Source of the DNA: Actinomycetota bacterium | GTDB lineage: Bacteria > Actinomycetota > Thermoleophilia > Solirubrobacterales > Solirubrobacteraceae | Assembly (NCBI GenBank): GCA_005883905.1 | Contig: VAYD01000130.1 | Span: forward strand, 2,446-8,167 | Length of the DNA: 5,722 bases | Direction of reading: 5' to 3' | Shown: positions 1-5,548 of the stretch, one piece after another | How the letters are laid out: each line of letters opens with the position of its first letter | Numbering within the stretch: the first letter of the stretch is position 1 | Program-made: the position numbers and the translations under genes | The notes under the pieces: generated by a model | The model's database searches: none | Seen by the model: only the letters and a program-made list of their open reading frames with translations | What the model was told of the DNA's origin: nothing

Positions 1-352
1 GCGCACGGGCCACAGGCTGGGTGGACTCTGCGAGCAGCAGTGGCAGCTCGACGTTCTCGATGACGGTCAGTGGCGCGAGCAGGCTCGGTCCTTGGAACAC
101 GACGGCGACCGGGCCGGGGCGCAGCTCGTGGCGCGCGCCGATGCCCGGCCAGGACACGGTGCCGACCGTCGGGTCGTCGAGGCCGGCGAGGAGGTGCAGC
201 AGCGTCGACTTGCCGGATCCGGAACGGCCGGCGATCGCGATGCGCGCGCCAGCGGGAACCGCGCATGTCGCGGGCTGCAGCGCGACCGTCGCGGTCGCGC
301 CCGTCCCGAACGTGCGTCCGGCCGCATCGCAGACCGCGACGGCGAGGGTCAC
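1..352 (-). CDS. ABC transporter ATP-binding protein (second ATPase), 3'-truncated by window edge
   Basis: This is the nucleotide-binding subunit of an ABC transporter and would act on the cytoplasmic face of the membrane, hydrolysing ATP for a permease not seen here. The first 117 residues are visible. Walker A is GRSGSGKST at residues 42-50, followed by [11 protein letters not shown]. The Q-loop is [22 protein letters not shown], with Gln at 87. That Q-loop wording is typical of the MacB/LolD-type exporter family. The spacing from Walker A to the Q-loop (37 residues) is 7 shorter than in the neighbouring ATPase, so the loop between them is trimmed. The start is GTG at 352-350, overlapping the stop of the upstream ATPase as GTGA, which implies translational coupling. 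Signature, Walker B and H-loop lie beyond base 1. The family call is secure; the substrate is unknown. Confidence 0.88.
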   Translation of the reverse strand, partial: MTLAVAVCDAAGRTFGTGATATVALQPATCAVPAGARIAIAGRSGSGKSTLLHLLAGLDDPTVGTVSWPGIGARHELRPGPVAVVFQGPSLLAPLTVIENVELPLLLAESTQPVARA

Positions 353-983
353 GCCGCGCTCCCGTCGCGCAGGCGCAGCTCGCGAGCGGCCGCCGACGCC
401 ACCGCCTCGTCGTGGGTCGCGACAACAACAGCGCCGCCGGCCTCGGCACGCTCGCACAGCAGGCCAAGGATCTCGCTCGCCGTCGCCTCGTCGAGTTCGC
501 CTGTGGGCTCGTCGGCGAGCAGCCCAGCCCGGCGCGGGCGAGCTCGCCGCCCGAGAGCTCGGCCGGCCGCGCTGCGGCACGGCGCCCGATGCCCATCCGC
601 TCGAGCAGCGCGGACCGGCGCGCCGGGTCGGGGGCGCTGCCGGCCAGGCGGCGCGCGAGCGCGACGTTCGCGTCGACGCTGAGGTGGCCGACCAGGTTGA
701 ACGACTGGTAGAGCACGCCGATGCTCCGCGCGCGCATGCTCGCGCGTGTGGCCTCGGGCCGGCGCGAGATCCGCTCGCCCGCGATGTGAACGACCCCGCC
801 GTCGGGTTCGTCGAGGCCCGCTAGGCACGCCATGAGCGTCGATTTCCCGGACCCGGACGGCCCCATGACCGCGACGATCTCGCCCGGCGCGACCGTCAGG
901 CTGACGCCGCGCAGCGCAAGCGTCTCGTCGTCGCCGGCGTGGTAGAAGCGATAGAGGTCGCGGGCCTCGACGGCGGGCGTCAC
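349..983 (-). pseudogene. ABC transporter ATP-binding protein (first ATPase), frameshifted
   Basis: This is a MacB/LolD-type ABC ATPase read in two frames. From GTG at 983 the first frame gives 147+ good residues: Walker A GPSGSGKST at 41-49, Q-loop [16 protein letters not shown] with Gln 93, and the signature LSGGE at 143-147 (bases 557-543). The homology then jumps to another frame at base 522, which reads [15 protein letters not shown] (Walker B and D-loop) and VVVATHDEA (H-loop His), ending at TGA 351-349. Only 20 bases (542-523) separate Glu147 from Walker B. E. coli MacB has 16 residues (48 bases) there, so about 28 bases are missing and the frame is lost. Everything else is conserved, and the start overlaps the lipoprotein stop as GTGA. 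The loss could be a real recent deletion between GC-rich repeats or an assembly error. If real, the product lacks Walker B and cannot hydrolyse ATP. Confidence 0.85.
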
Positions 984-1540
984 GGCGTCCACCGGACCGA
1001 GCCGGATACGAGCTTCCACGGGTCGACGTTGTCCGCGGTCTTGGGGCCCGACAGCGTGAGGACCGCCCGCCGGCCGTTGTGGAAGAACACGTAGCGCTGG
1101 ACGGCATCCGTCGTCGACCTGCCGGTGACCGGGTCGGGCTTGGAGGGCTGCAGGTACGTGACGAGCGCCGCCTTGCCTGCCGGCCGCTGGATGGTGCTGA
1201 CCTTCGCGGACGTGAGCCCGGCGGCGGCCTGCCTGGCGGCGGCGAGCGTCATCGGCCCTGTCGCCGGGAGCGACTGGATCGCGATCGAGTTGAGCTTGTC
1301 GGTGAACCGCACGGCGTCGGTGCCGGTCGTCGACCGCGCCCACCCCTCGGGAACCTTGAGCGTCAGGTGGCCGCCGGAGAGCCGGTAGGGCACGTAGGCC
1401 TGGTTGTCGGGGATGTCCCCGGGAGGGCTCTTCTCCTGGGCGTTGGGGTTCGGGGCGCTCGACGAGGATCCGCCCGATCCGCAGGCGGCGATCCCGAGGG
1501 CGGCCAGGGCAAGCAGGGCTGCGGCGCTTCGGGGGAACAT
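980..1540 (-). CDS. Small secreted lipoprotein, possibly PsbP/Mog1-like
   Basis: The product is a 186-residue exported lipoprotein. The N-terminus has a short basic start (MFPR), a hydrophobic Ala/Leu stretch at about 5-18 and a lipobox LGIAAC. Cys20 would be lipidated and anchored to the outer face of the membrane. A Gly/Ser/Asn/Pro-rich linker (about 21-40) follows. A compact domain then includes LTLKVPEGWARS, VRFTDKLNSIAIQ and a C-terminal YVFFHNGRRAVLTLSGP segment. That layout resembles PsbP/Mog1-like lipoproteins, but this fold call is from pattern only. It is first in an operon with two ABC ATPases (GTGA overlap at 983-980) and divergent from a two-component system. It may therefore be the extracytoplasmic partner of the transporter or a sensed envelope component. 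ATG 1540 is preferred because it sits right before the signal peptide and 7 bases after a -10-like box. Confidence 0.8.
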   Translation of the reverse strand: MFPRSAAALLALAALGIAACGSGGSSSSAPNPNAQEKSPPGDIPDNQAYVPYRLSGGHLTLKVPEGWARSTTGTDAVRFTDKLNSIAIQSLPATGPMTLAAARQAAAGLTSAKVSTIQRPAGKAALVTYLQPSKPDPVTGRSTTDAVQRYVFFHNGRRAVLTLSGPKTADNVDPWKLVSGSVRWTP

Positions 1541-1547
1541 GGCCGCG

Positions 1548-1553
1548 ACCGTA
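1548..1553 (-). promoter_or_regulatory. Putative -10 box of the lipoprotein/ABC operon (leaderless)
   Basis: On the minus strand TACGGT (fits TANNNT) lies 7 bases before the ATG at 1540. Transcription would start at or next to the A of the start codon, giving a leaderless mRNA, which is common in actinobacteria. No convincing -35 was found at 16-18 bp, which fits an activator-dependent promoter. The same hexamer occurs at nearly the same distance from the divergent regulator gene. Inferred from sequence only. Confidence 0.42.
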
Positions 1554-1583
1554 CGACCGCCACGTCATGGCCCTGCTCACGCG

Positions 1584-1601
1584 AGGTCAACGGAAGGTCA
1601 A
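1584..1601. promoter_or_regulatory. Putative OmpR-family operator: tandem AGGTCAA repeats
   Basis: AGGTCAA occurs at 1584-1590 and again at 1595-1601, a perfect direct repeat with an 11-bp period. That puts both half-sites on one face of the helix. OmpR/PhoB winged-helix regulators typically bind tandem direct repeats with this spacing, and such a regulator is encoded 40 bp away. The repeat midpoint (about 1592) nearly coincides with the midpoint between the two divergent start codons. The half-sites are centred about 43 and 54 bp before the regulator start and 47 and 58 bp before the lipoprotein start, suitable for activating both. The repeat is seen directly; binding is inference. Confidence 0.5.
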
Positions 1602-1628
1602 ACTGCCCGGCTTGCGCGTCGCGCTGGC

Positions 1629-1634
1629 TACGGT
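1629..1634 (+). promoter_or_regulatory. Putative -10 box of the two-component operon (leaderless)
   Basis: TACGGT (fits TANNNT) lies 6 bases before the ATG at 1641, so the transcript would begin at or very near the start codon. No good -35 is present at 16-18 bp; the AGGTCAA repeats upstream may take over that role. There is no strong Shine-Dalgarno; GGTGCGGG just before the ATG is the only weak candidate. Confidence 0.42.
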
Positions 1635-1640
1635 GCGGGC

Positions 1641-2303
1641 ATGAGCGCTCCGGGCGTCCTGCTGATCGAGGACGACGACGCCATTGCGGCGGGACTCGTG
1701 CGCGTCCTCCAGGGGCAAGGTCATCAGGTCGACCGGCTGGCACTCGGGCGTAACGCACTGGAAGCCGCGCGCGACGACGTCGGCCTCGTGATCCTCGATC
1801 TAGGGCTGCCGGATGTCGACGGGCTGGAGGTCTGCCGCCGCCTGCGCCACGCGCGCCCTGACCTGGCGATCCTGATCCTCACCGCGCGCGACCAGGAACT
1901 CGACGTCGTCGCGGGACTGGATGCGGGCGCCGACGACTACCTCGTGAAGCCGTTCAGGCTCGGCGAGCTGCTCGCGCGCGTGCGGGCGCACCTGAGGCGG
2001 GCCGGCGACGACTCCGCGCCGTTCGAGGTCGGCGAGATCCGCGTCGACGTCGGGTCGCGGCGCGCGTGGCGCGGGGAGCGTGAGCTGGCGCTGCGGCCCA
2101 AGGAGTTCGATCTGCTGGCGCTGCTGATCGGATCCGCGGGGCGCGTCGTCACGCGCCAGCGGATCATGGAGGAGGTCTGGGACACGGCCTGGATGGGCTC
2201 GACCAAGACGCTCGACACCCACGTCGCGACGCTTCGCCAGCAGGTCGGGCCGGAGACGATCACGACGCTGCGTGGCGTCGGCTACCGCTTCGAGCTGACG
2301 TGA
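1641..2303 (+). CDS. OmpR/PhoB-family two-component response regulator
   Basis: This is a 220-residue DNA-binding response regulator. The receiver domain (about 5-117) has the acidic cluster EDDD at 10-13, phospho-acceptor Asp53 in VILDLGLPDVDG, Thr81 in LILTAR and Lys103 in YLVKPF, so all catalytic positions are present. The C-terminal winged helix (about 127-219) carries LALRPKEFDLLALL, the EEVWD segment, the recognition-helix region STKTLDTHVATLRQQ and the wing ending RGVGYRFEL. The ATG at 1641 is chosen because the receiver homology starts at once after it; the same frame is open further upstream but that part is not protein-like and would cross the lipoprotein start. The stop overlaps the kinase GTG as GTGA, so the pair is co-translated. 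The likely targets are its own promoter and the divergent lipoprotein/ABC operon through the AGGTCAA repeats. Confidence 0.95.
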   Translation: MSAPGVLLIEDDDAIAAGLVRVLQGQGHQVDRLALGRNALEAARDDVGLVILDLGLPDVDGLEVCRRLRHARPDLAILILTARDQELDVVAGLDAGADDYLVKPFRLGELLARVRAHLRRAGDDSAPFEVGEIRVDVGSRRAWRGERELALRPKEFDLLALLIGSAGRVVTRQRIMEEVWDTAWMGSTKTLDTHVATLRQQVGPETITTLRGVGYRFELT

Positions 2304-3595
2304 AGCGGCGCCTCGTCCTGGCGATCGTGCTGGTCGCGACGATGAGCGTGGTCCTCTTCGCCGTGCCGCTGGGCCTTCTGGTGCAGCGCGCCTACCGCGA
2401 CGAGGAGCTCCTGCGGCTGCAGCGCGACGCGGTCGCGACCACGCGCTTGGTGGATGCGCGCACGGTCGGGCGCGACCCGGTCGAGCTGCCCGGCGGTCCG
2501 ATCGCATACGCGGTCTACGACACGGGCGGCCGGCGGGTAGGCGGGCGGGGGCCGGCTCGTGCCGACGCGCTCGTGCGCGACGCGCTGCGCAGCGGCAAGG
2601 CGGCCGCGATCCAGCGCGACGGCAGGCTGCTCGCGGTCGCGCCACTGCTCGGGGGCGAGCACGTCGCGGGGGTGCTGCTCGCATCGCGCTCCTCGTCGGC
2701 GCTCACGGACCGTACGCACGACACCTGGCTGCAGCTCCTGCTCCTCGCGGCCGGCGTCCTCGTCATCGCAGCGCTGGCGGCGCTCTGGCTCGCAGGCCGC
2801 CTCACGGTGCCGCTCACGCGGCTCGCCGGAGCCGCAAAGCGGCTCGGCGACGGTGACTTCTCCGCGCGCGCGCCACGCTCGGGTGTGCCGGAGCTCGACG
2901 CCGTCGGGGAGGCGCTGGACGCCACCGCCGAGCGCCTCGACGACCTGGTGACGCGGGAGCGGTCCTTCAGCGCCGACGCGTCACACCAGCTCCGCACCCC
3001 GCTCGCGGCATTGCGTATCGAGCTTGAAGCGCTTGAGCTGCGCGGGGAGCGCGGACCCGAGCTCGACGCAGCGCTGCACGAGGTCGACCGGCTGCAGGAG
3101 ACGATCGATGCGCTCCTCGCGCTCGCGCGCGACGCGCCGCGCGGCACGGGAACCACGGACCTGGCGAACGCCGCCGCCGATGCCGCGGCCGCGTGGCGCG
3201 GCCCGCTGGCTGAGCGCTCGAGGCCGCTGCGCGTGCTCGTGCGGGCAGCGGACCCGACGGCGCGGGCCTCATCCGGTTCGGTCCGGCAGATCCTCGACGT
3301 GCTGCTCTCCAACGCATGCGAGCACGGCGGCGGCGAGGTGGTCGTGACCGTCCGCGAGTCCGGCGACTTCCTCGCGGTCGACGTCCACGACGAGGGCCCG
3401 GGGGTCGCTGACGCGGCAGAGGTGTTCAGGCGCCGCAGTCCGTCAGCCGACGGTCACGGGATCGGCCTGTCGCTGGCGAGCTCGCTCGCCCACGCCGAGG
3501 GCGGCGGGCTTGCGCTGCGCGCGCCGGGCCGCGCGCCGACGTTCACGTTGACCCTCGCTCGTGGCGGAGACGAACACAACCTTGCCGCAACCTGA
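2300..3595 (+). CDS. Membrane sensor histidine kinase (HAMP type)
   Basis: This is a 431-residue kinase that would autophosphorylate and pass phosphate to the regulator encoded just upstream. In order: transmembrane helix at about 5-29; a short extracytoplasmic sensor region of about 110 residues (30-142) without a recognisable ligand fold; a second helix at about 143-165; a HAMP linker (166-219) including the P-x-x-R-L type PLTRLA; the H-box SADASHQLRTPLAALR with phosphorylated His229; then the ATPase domain with N-box LLSNACEHG (Asn338), G1 box DEGPGV (364-369) and G2 box GHGIGLSLA (385-393). All catalytic boxes are intact. It starts with GTG at 2300, overlapping the regulator stop. The small sensor domain, together with the divergent lipoprotein and ABC genes, suggests envelope-stress or drug sensing. 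That is inference; the signal is unknown. Confidence 0.94.
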   Translation: MKRRLVLAIVLVATMSVVLFAVPLGLLVQRAYRDEELLRLQRDAVATTRLVDARTVGRDPVELPGGPIAYAVYDTGGRRVGGRGPARADALVRDALRSGKAAAIQRDGRLLAVAPLLGGEHVAGVLLASRSSSALTDRTHDTWLQLLLLAAGVLVIAALAALWLAGRLTVPLTRLAGAAKRLGDGDFSARAPRSGVPELDAVGEALDATAERLDDLVTRERSFSADASHQLRTPLAALRIELEALELRGERGPELDAALHEVDRLQETIDALLALARDAPRGTGTTDLANAAADAAAAWRGPLAERSRPLRVLVRAADPTARASSGSVRQILDVLLSNACEHGGGEVVVTVRESGDFLAVDVHDEGPGVADAAEVFRRRSPSADGHGIGLSLASSLAHAEGGGLALRAPGRAPTFTLTLARGGDEHNLAAT

Positions 3596-3631
3596 ACACG
3601 TGTTGGACGTCGACGCGTCGGCGCCACAACA
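3595..3631 (+). terminator. Palindromes after the kinase, possible terminator
   Basis: Starting at the last base of the kinase stop codon is a perfect 10-bp palindrome AACACGTGTT (3595-3604). An overlapping imperfect hairpin runs 3601-3631, centred on the palindrome CGACGCGTCG (3611-3620). Its arms TGTTGG and C(A)CAACA pair with one mismatch and one bulge. There is no U-tract, so termination is only a suggestion; a protein-binding site is the alternative. Confidence 0.35.
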
Positions 3632-3642
3632 TCGTCGCCGCC

Positions 3643-4146
3643 GTGCACAACGGCGAGGCTCACCTCACGCCCGCCACGCGTCGGGCCCGGCTGGCGCACC
3701 GGGTAGCGCTGCACGTCGCGCGCCCGCTGCTCCGGTCGCGGGCCCGGCCGTCTGCAGGGACACTGAGCGTGACGATCCTCATGATCGGTGCGTACGGCGG
3801 CTCGGGCGTGCCGCGCGCGACGTTCGGGCTGGCCGCGGCCCTGGACGACGCAGAGCGCGACGTCGAGGTCGTCAACCTCGTTCGCCGGCGGCGCCTCCCG
3901 GTCCACCGCTTCCCGCCCGGCGTGCGCATCACGACGCTCGACGACAACCAGAACCCCATGAGGCAGCTGCACCGCCGCGCGGCGCGATTCGTGCTGCAAC
4001 GGTTCAAAGGACGGCTGCTGCATCCGGACGATGTCCTGGCGAAGTCCACGACGCTGTGGACGGACGCGTTGCTGCTCTGGCGGATGCGCAGGATCCGCTC
4101 GGGCGTCGTGATCGCGACCCGGCCGTCGCTCAGCATGCTCGCGGCC
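3643..4146 (+). pseudogene. Glycosyltransferase family 4-like, N-terminal fragment
   Basis: This is the N-terminal (acceptor-side) part of a GT4-like glycosyltransferase, which would add a sugar to a surface glycan. After an Arg-rich leader comes a Rossmann-type start, VTILMIGAYGGSGVPRAT. It is followed by the helix FGLAAALDDAERDVEVVNLVRRRR, then FPPGVRITTLDD, LHPDDVLAKS and VVIATRPSLSMLAA. Members I know continue from this last motif with the rest of the N-domain and the nucleotide-sugar-binding C-domain. Here the similarity ends at about 4146 and the frame runs on meaninglessly to TAA 4342-4344 through integrase DNA. Two starts are possible: GTG 3643, or GTG 3769, which has AGGGA 8 bases upstream and begins directly at the first beta strand. 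About one third of the gene remains and it cannot be active. It lies 47 bp after the kinase gene, but nothing suggests shared function. Confidence 0.72.
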
Positions 4147-4148
4147 GG

Positions 4149-4427
4149 CAGCAGCCACTGCCCGAGGGCGTCACCGCGCACAAGCTGCGCCACACGTTCA
4201 CGTCGATCCTCTTCGTTCGCGGGGTCGATCCACCGACCGTCATGCAGCAGCTTGGGCACACGGACGCGGCCTTCACGCTGCGCGTCTACGCCCACGCGAT
4301 GCGCCGCGACGAGGGCGCCAAGGAGCGCCTCAGGGCCCTCGTAAACGGCACTGATTGGGCACTATTGGGCACTGGCGATCCCGTCAAGAGCGGCAACGCG
4401 CCACAGACAAACGAGCCCAACAACGAC
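4149..4427 (+). pseudogene. Tyrosine recombinase/phage-type integrase, C-terminal fragment
   Basis: Read in a different frame from the glycosyltransferase, this stretch encodes the end of a lambda-Int-type tyrosine recombinase. It begins with LPEGVTAHKLRHTFTSIL, in which box II His (base 4179) and Arg (4188) are present. VMQQLGHTDAAFTLRVYAHAM follows, with the LGH His at 4257 and the catalytic Tyr at 4287. The tail is RRDEGAKERLRALVNGTDW. The N-terminal arm-binding and core-binding domains and the box I Arg are missing, and no start codon precedes the motif in frame, so it is a remnant. The conserved part ends near 4375. The frame has no stop: it runs through the hairpin, across the antisense of the half-tRNA and on into the MOSC region, so the original end cannot be fixed. 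Its position beside a half-tRNA fits an integrase flanking its own attachment site. Confidence 0.8.
4354..4373. repeat. Perfect tandem 10-mer, possible integrase arm sites
   Basis: ATTGGGCACT is repeated exactly, 4354-4363 and 4364-4373, and GGCACT also occurs just before at 4348-4353. It lies inside the integrase tail, about 90 bp from the half-tRNA. Ten-base direct repeats beside an attachment core are the usual look of arm-type integrase sites. It may instead be a simple coding duplication. Confidence 0.6.
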
Positions 4428-4453
4428 GAAAGCCCCGCAGATGCGGGGCTTTC
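4428..4453. terminator. Strong bidirectional hairpin between integrase remnant and half-tRNA
   Basis: GAAAGCCCCGC (4428-4438) and GCGGGGCTTTC (4443-4453) form a perfect 11-bp stem with the 4-base loop AGAT. The A/T ends of the stem give a short CTTTC on either strand, so it can end transcription from both sides. It sits 6 bases after the 3' end of the half-tRNA on the minus strand, where a tRNA terminator would be expected, and downstream of the integrase on the plus strand. Confidence 0.65.
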
Positions 4454-4459
4454 AGATGA

Positions 4460-4503
4460 TGGGCGCGGCGGGTTTCGAACCTGCGACCTCTCGCGTGTGA
4501 AGC
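4460..4503 (-). other. 3' half of tRNA-Val(CAC): putative integrase attachment site
   Basis: Read on the minus strand, bases 4503 to 4460 match the 3' half of a tRNA. The anticodon loop is TTCACAC (4501-4495, anticodon CAC, valine). The 3' anticodon stem GCGAG, variable AGGTC, T-arm with loop TTCGAAA, acceptor strand CGCGCCC and discriminator A (4460) follow. The T-stem has one mismatch (A opposite C). CCA is not encoded (TCA follows). The partner 5' anticodon stem should read CTCGC, but the sequence departs after two bases, and no D-arm or 5' acceptor GGGCGCG is found upstream. So this is a half-tRNA broken in the anticodon stem-loop, exactly where tRNA-targeting tyrosine integrases cross over. 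It is best read as an attP/attR-like core and not a working tRNA. Confidence 0.68.
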
Positions 4504-4596
4504 AACGCGCCGCGAGGGTAGCCGGCAACGTACTACCTGCAAACCGCGCGAATCAGCCGCACCGGACGCCAACTCGGACAAGCTCGGTACGGCGTG

Positions 4597-4631
4597 GTTC
4601 GGCCACGTTCGGCCCCACGAATGACCCCACG
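4597..4631. repeat. Short direct repeats, possible opposite arm of the attachment site
   Basis: GTTCGGCC occurs at 4597-4604 and 4607-4614, a 10-bp period. CCCCACG occurs at 4613-4619 and 4625-4631, a 12-bp period. They lie about 95-130 bp from the half-tRNA, on the side opposite the ATTGGGCACT pair and at a similar distance. The repeats are seen; a role in integrase binding is inference. Confidence 0.45.
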
Positions 4632-4830
4632 TCGGGACCGGAGCTGTGCACCCCGGCGCCCCGGACCGGTCGCCGCGACACATGGGCGGATCGCCGCTTG
4701 AGGACGGCGTATCGCCCCTTCGTGTTGATCAGCTCGCTGCGACTATCCCGAGCAGGCCTCGCGGCTGCGCATCTCCGGCAGCTTCGACGCAATCCTCGGA
4801 TAGCTCGCGGGCGCCACTGCGCCAGGCCGG

Positions 4831-4851
4831 CCGCCGGGCCGTTGCCGGCGG
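4831..4851 (-). terminator. Weak GC hairpin after the MOSC gene
   Basis: CCGCCGG (4831-4837) and CCGGCGG (4845-4851) can form a 7-bp all-GC stem with a 7-base loop, starting 11 bases after the MOSC stop codon. There is no U-tract, so it is only a candidate terminator in GC-rich DNA where such stems arise easily. Confidence 0.28.
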
Positions 4852-4862
4852 GCCGTCTGAGC

Positions 4863-5543
4863 TCACGCGAATCGTCCCGGCTCGGGCAGCGCCAGCTCGA
4901 TCGGCCGATCGACGATCCGGATCTCGTCGCCAACGGCGACGCGACCTGCGTGCGCGGCCCAGGCGTTCAGGGCGAGCGTGCCACTGAGGCACGAGCGAAT
5001 GTGGCGGAACACGTCGACGTCTTGTTCCTGGGTGTCGGGGTCCCAGGTGGTCATGATGCATCGCTCGCGGAGGTCGGCCAGGGCGATCACCGCCTCTCCG
5101 GCCGCCAGCTGGCGCCATTGCCAGCGACGTTCCGCGAGGCCCTCAACGCCGGCGATCACGATGTTCGGCCGCAGCCGCCGCAGATCGTGGCCGAAGGCCT
5201 CAATCGCGCCGTCTGTCGCGACGAGCAGCGGCAGGATGTCGAAGCGCTCGTTACCGGTTGCCTCGACGAGGCGCGCCCCGGCCCCGGCCGCGAACTCGAC
5301 CGCAGCCGCAACCTCAGAGCTGCGCCACGGCAGACCGTCGACCAACACGTCGCCGTCGGGCCCGACGGTGGCGCGGTGGCCGAGCAGCCGGGGCTTCGTG
5401 CGCGCCGAGAGGATCTGACCGCGCTCGGCGACGACGTACAGCACCCGATCGCCCGGGATGCCGTCGCGGCCGAGCTGCGCACGCTCGAGGCGCTGCCCGG
5501 CCATGGACTTGACCGGGTAGCGCCACAACTCGGAGATCTGCAT
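4863..5543 (-). CDS. MOSC-domain protein (mARC/YcbX-like)
   Basis: This is a complete 226-residue protein with the MOSC N-terminal beta-barrel domain followed by a MOSC domain. The family binds or transfers the molybdenum cofactor, and its mARC/YcbX members reduce N-hydroxylated compounds with a partner electron donor. The start ISELWRYPVKSMAGQRL and GIPGDR (29-33) are hallmarks of the N-terminal domain. LRRLRPNIVI (121-130) and RCIMTTWDPDTQEQD (161-175) correspond closely to human mARC (RFRPNIVI, RCILTTVDPDTG), where the Cys of RCI ligates molybdenum; here it is Cys162. The end AWAAHAGRVAVGDEIRI (194-210) is the usual closing MOSC motif. Length is normal for compact bacterial members, and no ferredoxin domain is fused. 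ATG 5543 lies 5 bases after the stop of the DUF1348 gene, so the two are probably co-transcribed. Substrate is unknown. Confidence 0.88.
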   Translation of the reverse strand: MQISELWRYPVKSMAGQRLERAQLGRDGIPGDRVLYVVAERGQILSARTKPRLLGHRATVGPDGDVLVDGLPWRSSEVAAAVEFAAGAGARLVEATGNERFDILPLLVATDGAIEAFGHDLRRLRPNIVIAGVEGLAERRWQWRQLAAGEAVIALADLRERCIMTTWDPDTQEQDVDVFRHIRSCLSGTLALNAWAAHAGRVAVGDEIRIVDRPIELALPEPGRFA

Positions 5544-5548
5544 GCGGC

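Larger units (their letters stand above)
4504..4862. other. Stretch without recognisable gene
   Basis: Between the half-tRNA and the MOSC stop codon I see no convincing coding sequence on either strand. Frames here are open only because of GC richness, and their products are Arg/Ala/Ser/Pro-rich with no motif. The stretch holds the short repeats at 4597-4631, a weak GGTAG/CTACC inverted repeat (4517-4537) and the hairpin at 4831-4851. It may be the remaining arm of a former element plus the downstream spacer of the MOSC operon. Confidence 0.55.

Noticed and set aside
523..557. Programmed ribosomal frameshift in the first ABC ATPase
   Set aside because: No slippery heptamer is seen, and a frameshift alone would not supply the roughly nine residues missing between signature and Walker B.
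21..824. Long plus-strand open frames opposite the ABC ATPases
   Set aside because: Products are Arg/Ala/Pro-rich with no motif; the minus strand carries clear Walker A, signature and Walker B motifs.
1404..1640. Upstream extension of the response regulator to an ATG at 1404
   Set aside because: It would cross the divergent lipoprotein gene, is not receiver-like, and the receiver domain starts cleanly at 1641.
2515..3312. Minus-strand open frames opposite the histidine kinase
   Set aside because: Ser/Arg/Ala-rich shadow of the kinase, which has all catalytic boxes in the plus frame.
3643..4344. A complete 233-residue glycosyltransferase
   Set aside because: Residues after about 168 have no similarity to the family and are the wrong frame of integrase DNA; the length is far below a full GT4 enzyme.
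4428..4510. Protein tail GRGGFRTCDLSRVK as a real C-terminus of the integrase
   Set aside because: It is the antisense translation of the half-tRNA, a frequent false tail when integrase frames run into their att site.
4460..4535. A complete tRNA gene
   Set aside because: No 5' acceptor strand, D-arm or matching 5' anticodon stem is found upstream on the minus strand.
4646..4987. Plus-strand open frame between the half-tRNA and the MOSC gene
   Set aside because: Low-complexity Arg/Ser/Ala product that overlaps the MOSC gene in antisense, with no motif.
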